A stretch of DNA of 64,000 nt, from the NCBI GenBank assembly GCA_002355495.1, contig AP017424.1:5707501-5771500 (forward strand). The letters run 5' to 3'. A model generated the notes under the pieces. It searched no databases. It saw only the letters and a list, made by a program, of their open reading frames with translations, and was not told the origin of the DNA. Shown here one piece after another: positions 15,691 to 24,170 of the stretch (positions within the stretch are counted from its first letter, which is position 1; each line of letters starts with the position of its first letter). Made by a program: the position numbers and the translations under genes. This DNA comes from Streptomyces laurentii. GTDB lineage: Bacteria > Actinomycetota > Actinomycetes > Streptomycetales > Streptomycetaceae.

Positions 15691-17244
15691 GTGTTCGATA
15701 CCCTCTCCGACCGCCTTGCAGCGACCTTCAAGAACCTCCGCGGCAAGGGTCGCCTGTCCGAGGCGGACATCGACGCCACCGCGCGTGAGATCCGTATCGC
15801 CCTGCTCGAAGCCGACGTGGCGCTGCCGGTCGTCCGGGCCTTCATCAAGAGCATCAAGGAGCGGGCGCTCGGCGCCGAGGTCTCCAAGGCGCTCAACCCC
15901 GCCCAGCAGATCATCAAGATCGTCAACGAGGAACTGGTCTCCATCCTCGGTGGCGAGACCCGCCGGCTCCGGTTCGCCAAGACCGCGCCGACCGTGATCA
16001 TGCTCGCCGGTCTCCAGGGCGCCGGTAAGACCACCCTCGCCGGAAAGCTCGGCGTCTGGCTCAAGGGCCAGGGCCACACCCCGCTGCTCGTCGCCTGTGA
16101 CCTCCAGCGCCCCAACGCCGTCAACCAGCTGTCGGTCGTCGCCGACCGCGCGGGCGTCGGCTTCTACGGCCCGCAGCCGGGCAACGGCGTCGGCGACCCG
16201 GTCCAGGTCGCCAAGGACTCCATCGAGTACGCCCGGTCGAAGATGCACGACGTCGTCATCGTCGACACCGCCGGCCGCCTCGGCATCGACCAGGAACTGA
16301 TGCAGCAGGCCGCGGACATCCGCGACGCCGTGTCGCCCGACGAGGTCCTCTTCGTCGTCGACGCCATGATCGGTCAGGACGCGGTCAACACCGCCGAGGC
16401 CTTCCGTGACGGCGTCGGCTTCGACGGCGTGGTGCTGTCCAAGCTCGACGGCGACGCCCGCGGTGGTGCCGCGCTGTCCATCGCGCACGTCACCGGCAAG
16501 CAGATCATGTTCGCCTCCAACGGCGAGAAGCTGGACGACTTCGACGCGTTCCACCCGGACCGCATGGCGTCCCGCATCCTCGGCATGGGCGACATCATGT
16601 CGCTCATCGAGAAGGCCGAGCAGACCTTCAGCCAGGAGGAGGCCGCCAAGGTCGCCTCGAAGCTGGCCTCCAAGAAGGGCCAGGACTTCACCCTCGACGA
16701 CTTCCTGGCCCAGATGGAGCAGGTCCGCAAGATGGGCTCCATCTCCAAGCTCCTCGGCATGCTGCCCGGCATGGCGCAGATGAAGGAGCAGATCAACAAC
16801 ATCGACGAGCGCGACGTCGACCGCACCGCCGCCATCATCAAGTCGATGACCCCGGCCGAGCGCCAGGACCCGACGATCATCAACGGCTCGCGCCGCGCCC
16901 GTATCGCCAAGGGTTCCGGCGTCGAGGTCAGCGCCGTCAAGGGCCTGGTCGAGCGCTTCTTCGAGGCCCGCAAGATGATGTCGCGCATGGCACAGGGCGG
17001 CGGCATGCCGGGCATGCCCGGCATGCCGGGCATGGGCGGCGGCCCCGGCCGGCAGAAGAAGCAGCTCAAGCAGGCCAAGGGCAAGCGCAAGAGCGGCAAC
17101 CCGATGAAGCGGAAGGCCGAGGAGCAGGCCGCCCAGGCCAAGCGCGAGCAGGCCCAGGCCGGCGGCGCCTTCGGGCTGCCGGGCGCGGGCCAGGACGGCG
17201 GCGACTTCGAGCTGCCGGACGAGTTCAAGAAGTTCATGGGCTGA
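15691..17244 (+). CDS. ffh: Signal recognition particle protein Ffh
   Basis: A 517-residue SRP54 GTPase that binds 4.5S RNA and signal sequences of nascent membrane proteins and hands them to FtsY. Order: N domain, G domain with GLQGAGKTTLAGKLG, DLQRPNAVNQL, DTAGRLGIDQELM and SKLDGDARGG, then the Met-rich M domain (LLGMLPGMAQMKEQ to FFEARKMMSRM). The C-terminus carries three GMP-type repeats and a Lys/Arg-rich stretch, common in Streptomyces. The GTG at 15691 gives the standard N-terminus MFDTLSDRLAATFKNL. It follows amtB after only 144 bases. Confidence 0.98.
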   Translation: MFDTLSDRLAATFKNLRGKGRLSEADIDATAREIRIALLEADVALPVVRAFIKSIKERALGAEVSKALNPAQQIIKIVNEELVSILGGETRRLRFAKTAPTVIMLAGLQGAGKTTLAGKLGVWLKGQGHTPLLVACDLQRPNAVNQLSVVADRAGVGFYGPQPGNGVGDPVQVAKDSIEYARSKMHDVVIVDTAGRLGIDQELMQQAADIRDAVSPDEVLFVVDAMIGQDAVNTAEAFRDGVGFDGVVLSKLDGDARGGAALSIAHVTGKQIMFASNGEKLDDFDAFHPDRMASRILGMGDIMSLIEKAEQTFSQEEAAKVASKLASKKGQDFTLDDFLAQMEQVRKMGSISKLLGMLPGMAQMKEQINNIDERDVDRTAAIIKSMTPAERQDPTIINGSRRARIAKGSGVEVSAVKGLVERFFEARKMMSRMAQGGGMPGMPGMPGMGGGPGRQKKQLKQAKGKRKSGNPMKRKAEEQAAQAKREQAQAGGAFGLPGAGQDGGDFELPDEFKKFMG

Positions 17245-17287
17245 GGCCCCCGGCGCCCCTGACGGGCGCGCGCCTCACCGGCTTCCC

Positions 17288-17353
17288 GCGAAGGGGCCCG
17301 GAGCGGTACGAGACCGGACACGTCCGGTACGCCACCGCGCCGGGCCCCTTCGC
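17288..17353 (+). terminator. Long compound hairpin between ffh and ftsH
   Basis: GCGAAGGGGCCCGG (17288-17301) pairs perfectly with 17340-17353; the stem continues after one mismatch (GCGGT with ACCGC), and the inside holds a further small hairpin (ACCGGA-CACG-TCCGGT). The 66-base structure most likely terminates the ffh transcript. Confidence 0.65.
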
Positions 17354-17494
17354 CGTACGCCCGCGCCCGCGTCGCCGTTGCCGCCGTCCGCGCCGCGATC
17401 CCGGCGGAGGTCACCCGTATCGTCCCGCCATGCCGGAAACGCCCGGTTCCCCGATACTGGGGCCACTGCCGCCCCGAGGTTTCGAGGAGAACCC

Positions 17495-19435
17495 GTGGCC
17501 AACCCCGTACCCCCGCGCGACCGGACCGATCAGCCCTGGCGCTCGGAAGGGGCCCCGCCGCCCCCGCCGCCCCGGCGGAAGATGCCCGGCGGCTGGGGCG
17601 CGGTCATCCTCGTCGCCCTCGTCGTCTACCTCATCACCAACCTGGTCCTGTCCTTCTTCAACAAGGGTAACGAGGCGACCATCTCGTACACCGAGTTCAG
17701 CAAGCAGGTCGCCGCAGGCAACGTCTCCATGATCTATTCCAAGGGCGACGCCATCCAGGGCGAACTGAAGAAGGCGCAGCCCGTCCCCGACGACGGCAAG
17801 GGCGACTACACCAAGTTCCAGACCCAACGCCCCGCCTTCGCCGACGACAAGCTGTGGGAGGAGCTCACCCGGCAGCACGTCACCGTCACCGCCAAGCCGG
17901 TCGTCGAGGAGCGCAGCTTCCTCGCGAACCTGCTCCTCTCCCTCGCCCCGATGCTGCTCCTGGTCTTCCTGTGGGTGTTCATCGCCCGCCGGATGAGCGC
18001 CGGACTCGGCGGCGCGGGCGGCATGCTCGGCCGCAAGGCCCCGCCCAAACCCGTCGAACTCGAAGGCGGCAAACGCACCACCTTCGACGACGTCGCCGGC
18101 ATCGACGAGGTCGAGGGCGAACTCAACGACGTCGTCGACTTCCTGAAGAACCCCGCCGCCTACCGCGCCATGGGCGCCAAGATGCCCCGCGGCGTCCTGC
18201 TCGCCGGACCGCCCGGAACCGGCAAGACCCTGCTCGCCCGCGCCGTCGCGGGGGAGGCGGGCGTGCCGTTCTTCTCCGCCTCCGCCTCCGAGTTCATCGA
18301 GATGATCGTCGGCGTCGGCGCCTCCCGCGTCCGCGAACTCTTCGCCGAGGCCCGCAAGGTCGCCCCCGCGATCATCTTCATCGACGAGATCGACACCATC
18401 GGCCGCGCCCGCGGCGGCGGCGCCGGCATGGGCGGTCACGACGAACGCGAACAGACCCTCAACCAGATCCTCACCGAGATGGACGGCTTCACCGGCTCCG
18501 AAGGCGTCATCGTGCTCGCCGCCACCAACCGCTCCGACGTCCTCGACCCCGCCCTCACCCGCCCCGGCCGCTTCGACCGCGTCGTGCACGTCAACCCGCC
18601 CGACCGCGGCGGCCGCGAGGCCATCCTGCGCATCCACACCCGCGAGATCCCGCTCGCCCGCGACGTCGACCTGGCCCACGTCGCCAAGACCACCCCCGGT
18701 ATGACCGGCGCCGAACTCGCGAACCTCGCCAACGAGGCCGCCCTGCTCGCCGTCAAGCGCCGGCAGCAGCAGGTCACCCAGTCCGACCTCTCCGACGCCC
18801 TGGAGAAGGTCCAGCTCGGCGCCGAACGCCCGCTCGTCATGCCCGACGAGGAACGCCGCCGCACCGCGTACCACGAGAGCGGCCACGCGCTGCTCGGCAT
18901 GCTCCAGCCCGGCGCCGACCCCGTCCGCAAGATCACCATCGTGCCGCGCGGCCGCGCCCTCGGCGTCACCCTGTCCACCCCGGAGGGCGACAAGTACGCC
19001 TACACCGAGGAGTACCTGCGCGGCCGGATCATCGGCGCCCTCGGCGGCATGGCCGCCGAACAGGTCGTCTTCGGCGTCGTCACGACCGGCGCCGAGAGCG
19101 ACCTGGAGCAGGTCACGAGCATCGCGCGGGGCATGGCCGGCCGCTGGGGCATGAGCGAACACGTCGGCCGTCTCACCGCCATCCCCGCCGACGCGCAGCA
19201 GGCGTACGGGCTGTCCGCCGCGCCCGCCACCCTCGACCGGGTCGACGCCGAGATGCGCCGCATCGTCGACGAGTGCTACGAGAGCGCCGTACGCCAGCTG
19301 CGCGAGCACCGCGACAAACTCGACGCCCTCGCCGCCGCCCTGCTGGAGAACGAGACCCTGGAGGAGGCCGCGGCCTACCGGGCCGCCGGCATCCCGCGCC
19401 TCGCCAAGGACACCCCGGACACGGCCGCGGAGTAG
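17495..19435 (+). CDS. ftsH: ATP-dependent zinc metalloprotease FtsH
   Basis: A 646-residue membrane AAA protease that degrades misassembled membrane proteins and some regulators. Two transmembrane helices (VILVALVVYLITNLVLSFF; LLLSLAPMLLLVFLWVFIARR) flank the extracytoplasmic domain; then AAA: GPPGTGKT (Walker A), IIFIDEID (Walker B), and the arginine-finger region DPALTRPGRFDR; then the protease domain with zinc motif HESGH. Compared with long actinobacterial FtsH it lacks an extended C-terminal tail, so a second paralogue elsewhere is likely, as in S. coelicolor. The GTG at 17495 has GAGGAGA 5 bases upstream. Confidence 0.96.
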   Translation: MANPVPPRDRTDQPWRSEGAPPPPPPRRKMPGGWGAVILVALVVYLITNLVLSFFNKGNEATISYTEFSKQVAAGNVSMIYSKGDAIQGELKKAQPVPDDGKGDYTKFQTQRPAFADDKLWEELTRQHVTVTAKPVVEERSFLANLLLSLAPMLLLVFLWVFIARRMSAGLGGAGGMLGRKAPPKPVELEGGKRTTFDDVAGIDEVEGELNDVVDFLKNPAAYRAMGAKMPRGVLLAGPPGTGKTLLARAVAGEAGVPFFSASASEFIEMIVGVGASRVRELFAEARKVAPAIIFIDEIDTIGRARGGGAGMGGHDEREQTLNQILTEMDGFTGSEGVIVLAATNRSDVLDPALTRPGRFDRVVHVNPPDRGGREAILRIHTREIPLARDVDLAHVAKTTPGMTGAELANLANEAALLAVKRRQQQVTQSDLSDALEKVQLGAERPLVMPDEERRRTAYHESGHALLGMLQPGADPVRKITIVPRGRALGVTLSTPEGDKYAYTEEYLRGRIIGALGGMAAEQVVFGVVTTGAESDLEQVTSIARGMAGRWGMSEHVGRLTAIPADAQQAYGLSAAPATLDRVDAEMRRIVDECYESAVRQLREHRDKLDALAAALLENETLEEAAAYRAAGIPRLAKDTPDTAAE

Positions 19436-19451
19436 CCCACGACCGTCGTCC

Positions 19452-19470
19452 GCGTCCGGAAACCGGACGC
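19452..19470 (+). terminator. Terminator hairpin after ftsH
   Basis: GCGTCCGG-AAA-CCGGACGC, a perfect 8-bp stem with a 3-base loop, 16 bases after the ftsH stop. Confidence 0.7.
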
Positions 19471-19684
19471 CCTGAGGTGGTATCCGGCCACCCTTTATGT
19501 GGAGACGGGGGGTGGTGCCCGAAGTCGGGCAAGGAAGCGGTACTGTCCCTTCCAGCTCTGCCCGGCGCGCGTGACATGCCCGCGCGCCAGGGCGTATGCG
19601 CCTGCCTATGTGCCGAACGCACCGGCCCTCACGCATCCGTACCGACTGACGGGTACGTGCAAAATATTTGAGTTGCCCCGGAAT

Positions 19685-19710
19685 GGAACCCGTACGGCCT
19701 CCGGCTCGTT
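19685..19710 (+). promoter_or_regulatory. SigR-type promoter, leaderless transcript
   Basis: GGAAC (19685-19689), 18 bases, GTT (19708-19710): the spacing and sequence of promoters read by the thiol-stress sigma factor SigR (GGAAT-N18-GTT). Transcription would begin about 19717-19720, at or next to the GTG start codon at 19720, and no Shine-Dalgarno sequence is present. Confidence 0.6.
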
Positions 19711-19719
19711 GTATCCGAC

Positions 19720-20313
19720 GTGAGCACGACACCACCTGTTCTCGCCGCAGAGCTGGCACAGGCGTGGTCCGAGATTCAGCGGAACCACCCCGAGCTGCCG
19801 GACCTTGCCGCGCCCGAGTCCCTGATCGGAGAGTCGTCGTCCGCCTGCGGCGCCGAGCTCTCCTTCGAGCGACTGCTCCATGAAGCAGTCCACGGCATCG
19901 CCGCCGCCCGAGGTGTCCGCGACACCTCCCGCGCCGGCCGCTACCACAACCGCAGATTCCTCGCGATCGCCGAGGAGCTGGGTCTCGACCACCCCGAGGA
20001 GCCACACGCCAGCAGCGGCTTCTCCCTGGTCACGCTCAACGCCGAGGCCCGGCGTCGCTACCGGCCGACCATCGAGCGGCTCCAGCGCGCCCTGAAGGCG
20101 CACACGGTCGCGACCGCCGCCGACACCAAGCGCTCCTTCCGCGGACCGGCCGCCCGGCACGGTTCCTCGGGCGGCGGCGTGCGGGTCAAGGCCGTCTGCG
20201 ACTGCGGGCGCAACGTGCGCGTGGTGCCGTCCGTACTCGCCCAGGCGCCGATCGTCTGCGGCGGCTGCGGCAAGCCCTTCCGGATCCCGGAGACCGTGGG
20301 CGCCGCGAGCTGA
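19720..20313 (+). CDS. SprT-like zinc metallopeptidase-fold protein
   Basis: A 197-residue protein with HEAVHGIAAARG (HExxH, residues 54-58), followed by GRYHNRRFLAIAEELGL, which resembles the third-ligand region of SprT-like peptidases. A C-terminal zinc ribbon (CDCGRNVRVVPS to CGGCGKPFRI) fits that fold. Substrate unknown. The GTG at 19720 is the first codon after a SigR-type promoter and the mRNA appears leaderless, suggesting induction by oxidative or thiol stress (inference). Terminators or gaps isolate it from ftsH and rpsP. Confidence 0.75.
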   Translation: MSTTPPVLAAELAQAWSEIQRNHPELPDLAAPESLIGESSSACGAELSFERLLHEAVHGIAAARGVRDTSRAGRYHNRRFLAIAEELGLDHPEEPHASSGFSLVTLNAEARRRYRPTIERLQRALKAHTVATAADTKRSFRGPAARHGSSGGGVRVKAVCDCGRNVRVVPSVLAQAPIVCGGCGKPFRIPETVGAAS

Positions 20314-20470
20314 CCTCGTCACGTATGGCACAATGGCTAGCTGTACTCGACAGTCGCATAGGACCCCTCTCTCCTCCGGCTGACGCGTCCATCGGGCACT
20401 CGGGTACCACAACCCCACGTGGCATTCCGTTCGGTGCCCTACCACGTCAAGACCAGGAGACACCACTCCA
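20314..20470 (+). promoter_or_regulatory. Promoter/leader of the rpsP operon
   Basis: A 157-base leader. CACAAT (20329-20334) is a possible -10 with a poor -35. Farther down, ACGTGGCA pairs in part with TGCC and CCACGT (about 20418-20449), a hairpin that could take part in control of the ribosomal operon. AGGAG precedes the rpsP GTG. Confidence 0.35.
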
Positions 20471-20914
20471 GTGGCAGTCAAGATCAAGCTCAAGCGCCTC
20501 GGCAAGATTCGCCAGCCGCACTACCGCATCGTCGTCGCCGACTCGCGCACCCGTCGTGACGGTCGCGCGATCGAGGAGATCGGCCTCTACCACCCGACGT
20601 ACAACCCGTCGCGTATCGAGGTCGACTCCGAGCGTGCGCAGTACTGGCTGTCCGTCGGCGCCCAGCCGACCGAGCCGGTTCTCGCCATCCTGAAGCTCAC
20701 CGGCGACTGGCAGAAGGCCAAGGGCCTCCCCGCCCCGGAGAAGGCGCTGCTCGTCCCGGCGACCAAGGAAGCCAAGCGCGCCTCGTTCGACGAGTTCGCG
20801 AAGGCTCTCGAGGGCGACGAGGCCAAGGGTGAGGCCATCACCCCGAAGGCCAAGAAGGCTGACAAGAAGGCGGACGAGGCCGAGGCCGAGTCCACCGAGT
20901 CGACCGAGGCCTGA
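20471..20914 (+). CDS. rpsP: 30S ribosomal protein S16
   Basis: A 147-residue S16. The first 85 residues hold the conserved fold (VKIKLKRLGKIRQPHYRIVVADSRTRRDGR and EEIGLYHP), and the rest is an acidic/Ala/Lys-rich extension usual in actinobacteria. The GTG at 20471 follows AGGAGACACCACTCCA. It leads the operon rpsP, KH-domain gene, rimM, trmD (rplS follows after 127 bases), which links ribosome components with maturation and tRNA modification factors. Confidence 0.98.
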   Translation: MAVKIKLKRLGKIRQPHYRIVVADSRTRRDGRAIEEIGLYHPTYNPSRIEVDSERAQYWLSVGAQPTEPVLAILKLTGDWQKAKGLPAPEKALLVPATKEAKRASFDEFAKALEGDEAKGEAITPKAKKADKKADEAEAESTESTEA

Positions 20915-20916
20915 TC

Positions 20917-21156
20917 ATGCTCGAGGAGGCTCTCGAGCACCTCGTGAAGGGCATCGTCGAAAACCCCGACGACGTGCAGGTCGCCTCGCGCAACCTGCGT
21001 CGCGGCCGCGTTCTCGAGGTCCGGGTCCACCCCGACGACCTCGGCAAGGTGATCGGCCGCAACGGCCGCACCGCGCGTGCGCTGCGTACCGTCGTGGGTG
21101 CCATCGGCGGCCGTGGTATCCGGGTCGACCTCGTCGACGTGGACCAGGTCCGCTGA
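20917..21156 (+). CDS. khpA: KH-domain RNA-binding protein (KhpA/YlqC family)
   Basis: A 79-residue single KH-domain protein. The RNA-binding GxxG loop is visible in VIGRNGRTARALRTVVGA (loop GRNG). Homologues pair with KhpB/Jag and bind many RNAs. The ATG at 20917 comes 2 bases after the rpsP stop, so the two genes are translationally coupled; position between rpsP and rimM is conserved across Gram-positive bacteria. Confidence 0.93.
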   Translation: MLEEALEHLVKGIVENPDDVQVASRNLRRGRVLEVRVHPDDLGKVIGRNGRTARALRTVVGAIGGRGIRVDLVDVDQVR

Positions 21157-21233
21157 AGCTTTGACACCGGCACGGGCCGGGGAGGGCATGCCGCCCGCCC
21201 CGGCCCGTTGTCGTACGACAGGAGAGTTCACCA

Positions 21234-21866
21234 GTGCAGTTGGTAGTCGCGCGGATCGGCCGTGCCCATGGCATCAAGGGCGAGGTCACCGTCGAGGTGC
21301 GGACCGACGAGCCCGAGCTGCGGCTCGGACCCGGCGCCGTCCTGCACACGGACCCGGCCTCCACCGGGCCGCTCACCATCGAGACCGGCCGGGTGCACAG
21401 CGGCCGGCTGCTGCTCCGCTTCGCGGGCGTGACCGACCGCACCGCGGCCGAGGCCCTGCGCAACACCCTCCTCATCGCCGACGTCGATCCCGACGAGCTG
21501 CCCGAGGAGGAGGACGAGTACTACGACCACCAGCTGATGGACCTCGACGTCGTCCTCGTCGACGGCACCGAGATCGGCGTGATCACCGAGATCTCCCACC
21601 TGCCGTCGCAGGACCTGTTCATCGTCGAGCGGCCCGACGGTTCCGAGGTGATGATCCCGTTCGTCTCGGAGATCGTCACCGAGATCGACCTGGAGAACCA
21701 GCGCGCCGTCATCGCCCCGCCGCCCGGCCTCATCGACGAGTCCGAGGCCGTCGTCGCCTCCTCGCGCGACACGGAGGACGAGGGCGAGACGGAGGACGAG
21801 GCCGAGGACGAGGCGCAGGCCGCGGAGGGCGACTCGACCCGTACGACCGGCAGGGACGCCTCCTGA
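21234..21866 (+). CDS. rimM: Ribosome maturation factor RimM
   Basis: A 210-residue factor for 30S head assembly that binds S19. The N-terminal RimM barrel starts LVVARIGRAHGIKGEVTVEV; the PRC-barrel part includes YYDHQLMDLDVV and HLPSQDLFIVERPDG. A highly acidic 45-residue tail (EDEGETEDEAEDEAQ) extends beyond the usual end. The GTG at 21234 has AGGAGAG 10 bases upstream. Its stop codon overlaps the trmD start by one base. Confidence 0.96.
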   Translation: MQLVVARIGRAHGIKGEVTVEVRTDEPELRLGPGAVLHTDPASTGPLTIETGRVHSGRLLLRFAGVTDRTAAEALRNTLLIADVDPDELPEEEDEYYDHQLMDLDVVLVDGTEIGVITEISHLPSQDLFIVERPDGSEVMIPFVSEIVTEIDLENQRAVIAPPPGLIDESEAVVASSRDTEDEGETEDEAEDEAQAAEGDSTRTTGRDAS

Positions 21867-22687
21867 TGCGCCTCGACGTCGTCACGATCTTCCCCGAGTA
21901 CCTCGAACCGCTGAACGTCTCGCTCGTCGGCAAGGCCCGTGCCCGCGGCCAGCTCGATGTCCACGTCCACGACCTGCGCGACTGGACGTACGACCGGCAC
22001 AACACCGTCGACGACACCCCGTACGGCGGCGGCCCCGGCATGGTCATGAAGACCGGCCCCTGGGGCGACGCCCTCGACCAGGCCCTCGCCGACGGCTACG
22101 AGTCCGGCGCCCACGGCCCGGTCCTCGTCGTCCCCACCCCCAGCGGCCGGCCCTTCACCCAGGAACTGGCCGTCGAACTCTCCGAGCGGCCCTGGCTGAT
22201 CTTCACGCCCGCCCGCTACGAGGGCATCGACCGCCGGGTCATGGACGAGTACGCCACCCGCATCCCGGTCTACGAGGTCTCCATCGGCGACTACGTGCTG
22301 GCCGGCGGCGAGGCCGCCGTCCTGGTCGTCACCGAGGCCGTCGCCCGGCTGCTGCCCGGCGTCCTCGGCAACGCCGAGTCGCACCAGGACGACTCGTTCG
22401 CCCCCGGCGCCATGGCCAACCTGCTGGAAGGCCCCGTCTACACCAAGCCCCCGGAGTGGCGCGGCCGCGGCATCCCCGACGTCCTGCTCAGCGGGCACCA
22501 CGGGAAGATCGCGCGCTGGCGCCGCGACGAGGCGTTCCGGCGCACCGCGGCCAACCGCCCGGACCTCATCGAGCGCTGCGACCCCGCCGCGTTCGACAAG
22601 AAGGACCGCGAGCTCCTGTCCATCCTCGGCTGGGCCCCCGAGCCCGGCGGCCGATTTTGGCGCAGGCCCCAGGCCGTGGAAGAATAG
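21866..22687 (+). CDS. trmD: tRNA (guanine-N1)-methyltransferase
   Basis: A 273-residue SPOUT-class enzyme that methylates G37 next to the anticodon to prevent frameshifting, using S-adenosylmethionine. The trefoil-knot signatures are present: DDTPYGGGPGMVMK, ARYEGIDRRVMDEY and EVSIGDYVLAGGEAAVLV. The ATG at 21866 overlaps the rimM stop (TGATG), so start choice is secure and translation is coupled. Confidence 0.97.
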   Translation: MRLDVVTIFPEYLEPLNVSLVGKARARGQLDVHVHDLRDWTYDRHNTVDDTPYGGGPGMVMKTGPWGDALDQALADGYESGAHGPVLVVPTPSGRPFTQELAVELSERPWLIFTPARYEGIDRRVMDEYATRIPVYEVSIGDYVLAGGEAAVLVVTEAVARLLPGVLGNAESHQDDSFAPGAMANLLEGPVYTKPPEWRGRGIPDVLLSGHHGKIARWRRDEAFRRTAANRPDLIERCDPAAFDKKDRELLSILGWAPEPGGRFWRRPQAVEE

Positions 22688-22814
22688 GCCGCTGTCGTAC
22701 GTCCGGCGCGCGCCCCTGCCACAGGGGGAACGACGCCCGTCAGGACCGCGGCATCTCCAAACCATTCGTACGTACCGCTGATGACCTGTGGCATCGGCGA
22801 GGAAAGAGACCTCC

Positions 22815-23165
22815 ATGGCCTCCCTGCTCGACCAGCTCAACGCCGGTTCCCTGCGTTCCGACGTCCCGGCCTTCCGTCCGGGTGACACCGTGAACGTCCA
22901 CGTTCGCGTCATCGAGGGCAGCCGCTCCCGTATCCAGCAGTTCAAGGGTGTCGTCATCCGCCGTCAGGGCTCGGGCGTCTCCGAGACCTTCACGGTCCGC
23001 AAGGTCTCCTTCTCCGTCGGCGTCGAGCGCACCTTCCCGGTGAACAGCCCGATCTTCGAGAAGATCGAGCTCGTCTCCCGCGGTGACGTCCGTCGCGCCA
23101 AGCTCTACTACCTCCGTGAGCTGCGCGGCAAGGCTGCCAAGATCAAGGAGAAGCGCGACAACTGA
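22815..23165 (+). CDS. rplS: 50S ribosomal protein L19
   Basis: A 116-residue L19, standard length, with FRPGDTVNVHVRVIEGSRSR and VERTFPVNSPIFEKIELV. L19 sits at the 30S-50S interface. I took the ATG at 22815 (MASLLDQLNAG) with GGAAAGAG upstream; the ATG at 22788 would add nine unrelated residues. It is separated from trmD by 127 bases, which may hold its own control signals, though I could not identify one. Confidence 0.98.
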   Translation: MASLLDQLNAGSLRSDVPAFRPGDTVNVHVRVIEGSRSRIQQFKGVVIRRQGSGVSETFTVRKVSFSVGVERTFPVNSPIFEKIELVSRGDVRRAKLYYLRELRGKAAKIKEKRDN

Positions 23166-23204
23166 GCTAGGTTCCACAGGGTGGCGGGATAAGCTCTGCC
23201 CCCG

Positions 23205-24170
23205 ATGGACACCGCAGCACAGCACACGGAGCGCGATCGCTCCTCCGACGAGGAGGGGCGGTCGCGCTCCGCGCGCGTTTCAGGGCCGGAACCGGCAGAT
23301 CGGACCGGTCGGGCCGGTCAGGCAGATCAGGCAGATCAGGCAGAGTACGTCGAGGGCGCCGACCGTGCCGTACGGGACGGCAGCGCCGCGTCCGGCGCGG
23401 ACCCCGAGGACGGCGACGGTACGGAGGAGCGCGACGACACCGCGCCGTCCGGCGTGATGACATGGCGGCGTACGGGACTCATCGGCATCGCCTGCATGGT
23501 CTTCCTGCTGCTGTTCAGCCACTTCGTCCTGCAGCCCTTCCTGGTGCCGAGCGGCTCGATGGAGCCCACGCTCCAGGTCGGCGACCGGATCCTGGTCAAC
23601 AAGCTGGCGTACCGTTTCGGCGACGAGCCGCGCCGCGGCGACGTGGTCGTCTTCGACGGCACCGGATCCTTCGTCCAGGAAGAGCCCGCCGGAAACCCGG
23701 TCACGGGCGCCCTGCACGCCGCCGCCGCGGCCCTCGGCCTCGCCGAGCCGGACGAGACCGACTTCGTGAAGCGGGTCGTCGGCACCGGCGGCGACCGGGT
23801 GGTCTGCTGCGACAAGGACGGCCGGATCAGCGTCAACGGCGTACCCGTCCAGGAGACGTACGTGATGTTCGGCGACCAGCCGTCCCGCGTCCCGTTCGAC
23901 ATCGTGGTCCCGGACGGCACCCTGTGGGTGATGGGCGACCACCGCAGCCAGTCCAGCGACTCCCGCGACCACCTGGGCCAGCCGGGCGGCGGGATGGTCC
24001 CGGTCGACATGGTCGTCGGGCGCGCCGACTGGATCGGCTGGCCGTTCGGCCGCTGGTCCACCGTGCCCCGTACGACCGCCTTCGACGCCGTACCGGCGTG
24101 GACCGCGAGCCGGCACGGGACCGCCGGCGCGGGGACCTCCGGCACCGGCGGCGGGCCCGGGCATGGGTAG
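23205..24170 (+). CDS. sipW: Type I signal peptidase (first of four)
   Basis: A 321-residue membrane protease that removes signal peptides from secreted proteins. After a polar, repetitive 90-residue N-terminal region (including GQADQADQAE from a short tandem repeat) comes one membrane helix (LIGIACMVFLLLFSHFVL), then box B PSGSMEPTLQVGD with catalytic Ser118, box D DFVKRVVGTGGD with general base Lys189, and box E WVMGDHRSQSSDSRDH. Name by position in the S. lividans/coelicolor sipWXYZ cluster. It overlaps the next sip gene by 8 bases. Confidence 0.92.
   Translation: MDTAAQHTERDRSSDEEGRSRSARVSGPEPADRTGRAGQADQADQAEYVEGADRAVRDGSAASGADPEDGDGTEERDDTAPSGVMTWRRTGLIGIACMVFLLLFSHFVLQPFLVPSGSMEPTLQVGDRILVNKLAYRFGDEPRRGDVVVFDGTGSFVQEEPAGNPVTGALHAAAAALGLAEPDETDFVKRVVGTGGDRVVCCDKDGRISVNGVPVQETYVMFGDQPSRVPFDIVVPDGTLWVMGDHRSQSSDSRDHLGQPGGGMVPVDMVVGRADWIGWPFGRWSTVPRTTAFDAVPAWTASRHGTAGAGTSGTGGGPGHG

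Noticed and set aside
22688..22814. L19 ribosomal leader RNA before rplS
   Set aside because: I could not find a convincing conserved structure in the 127 bases.
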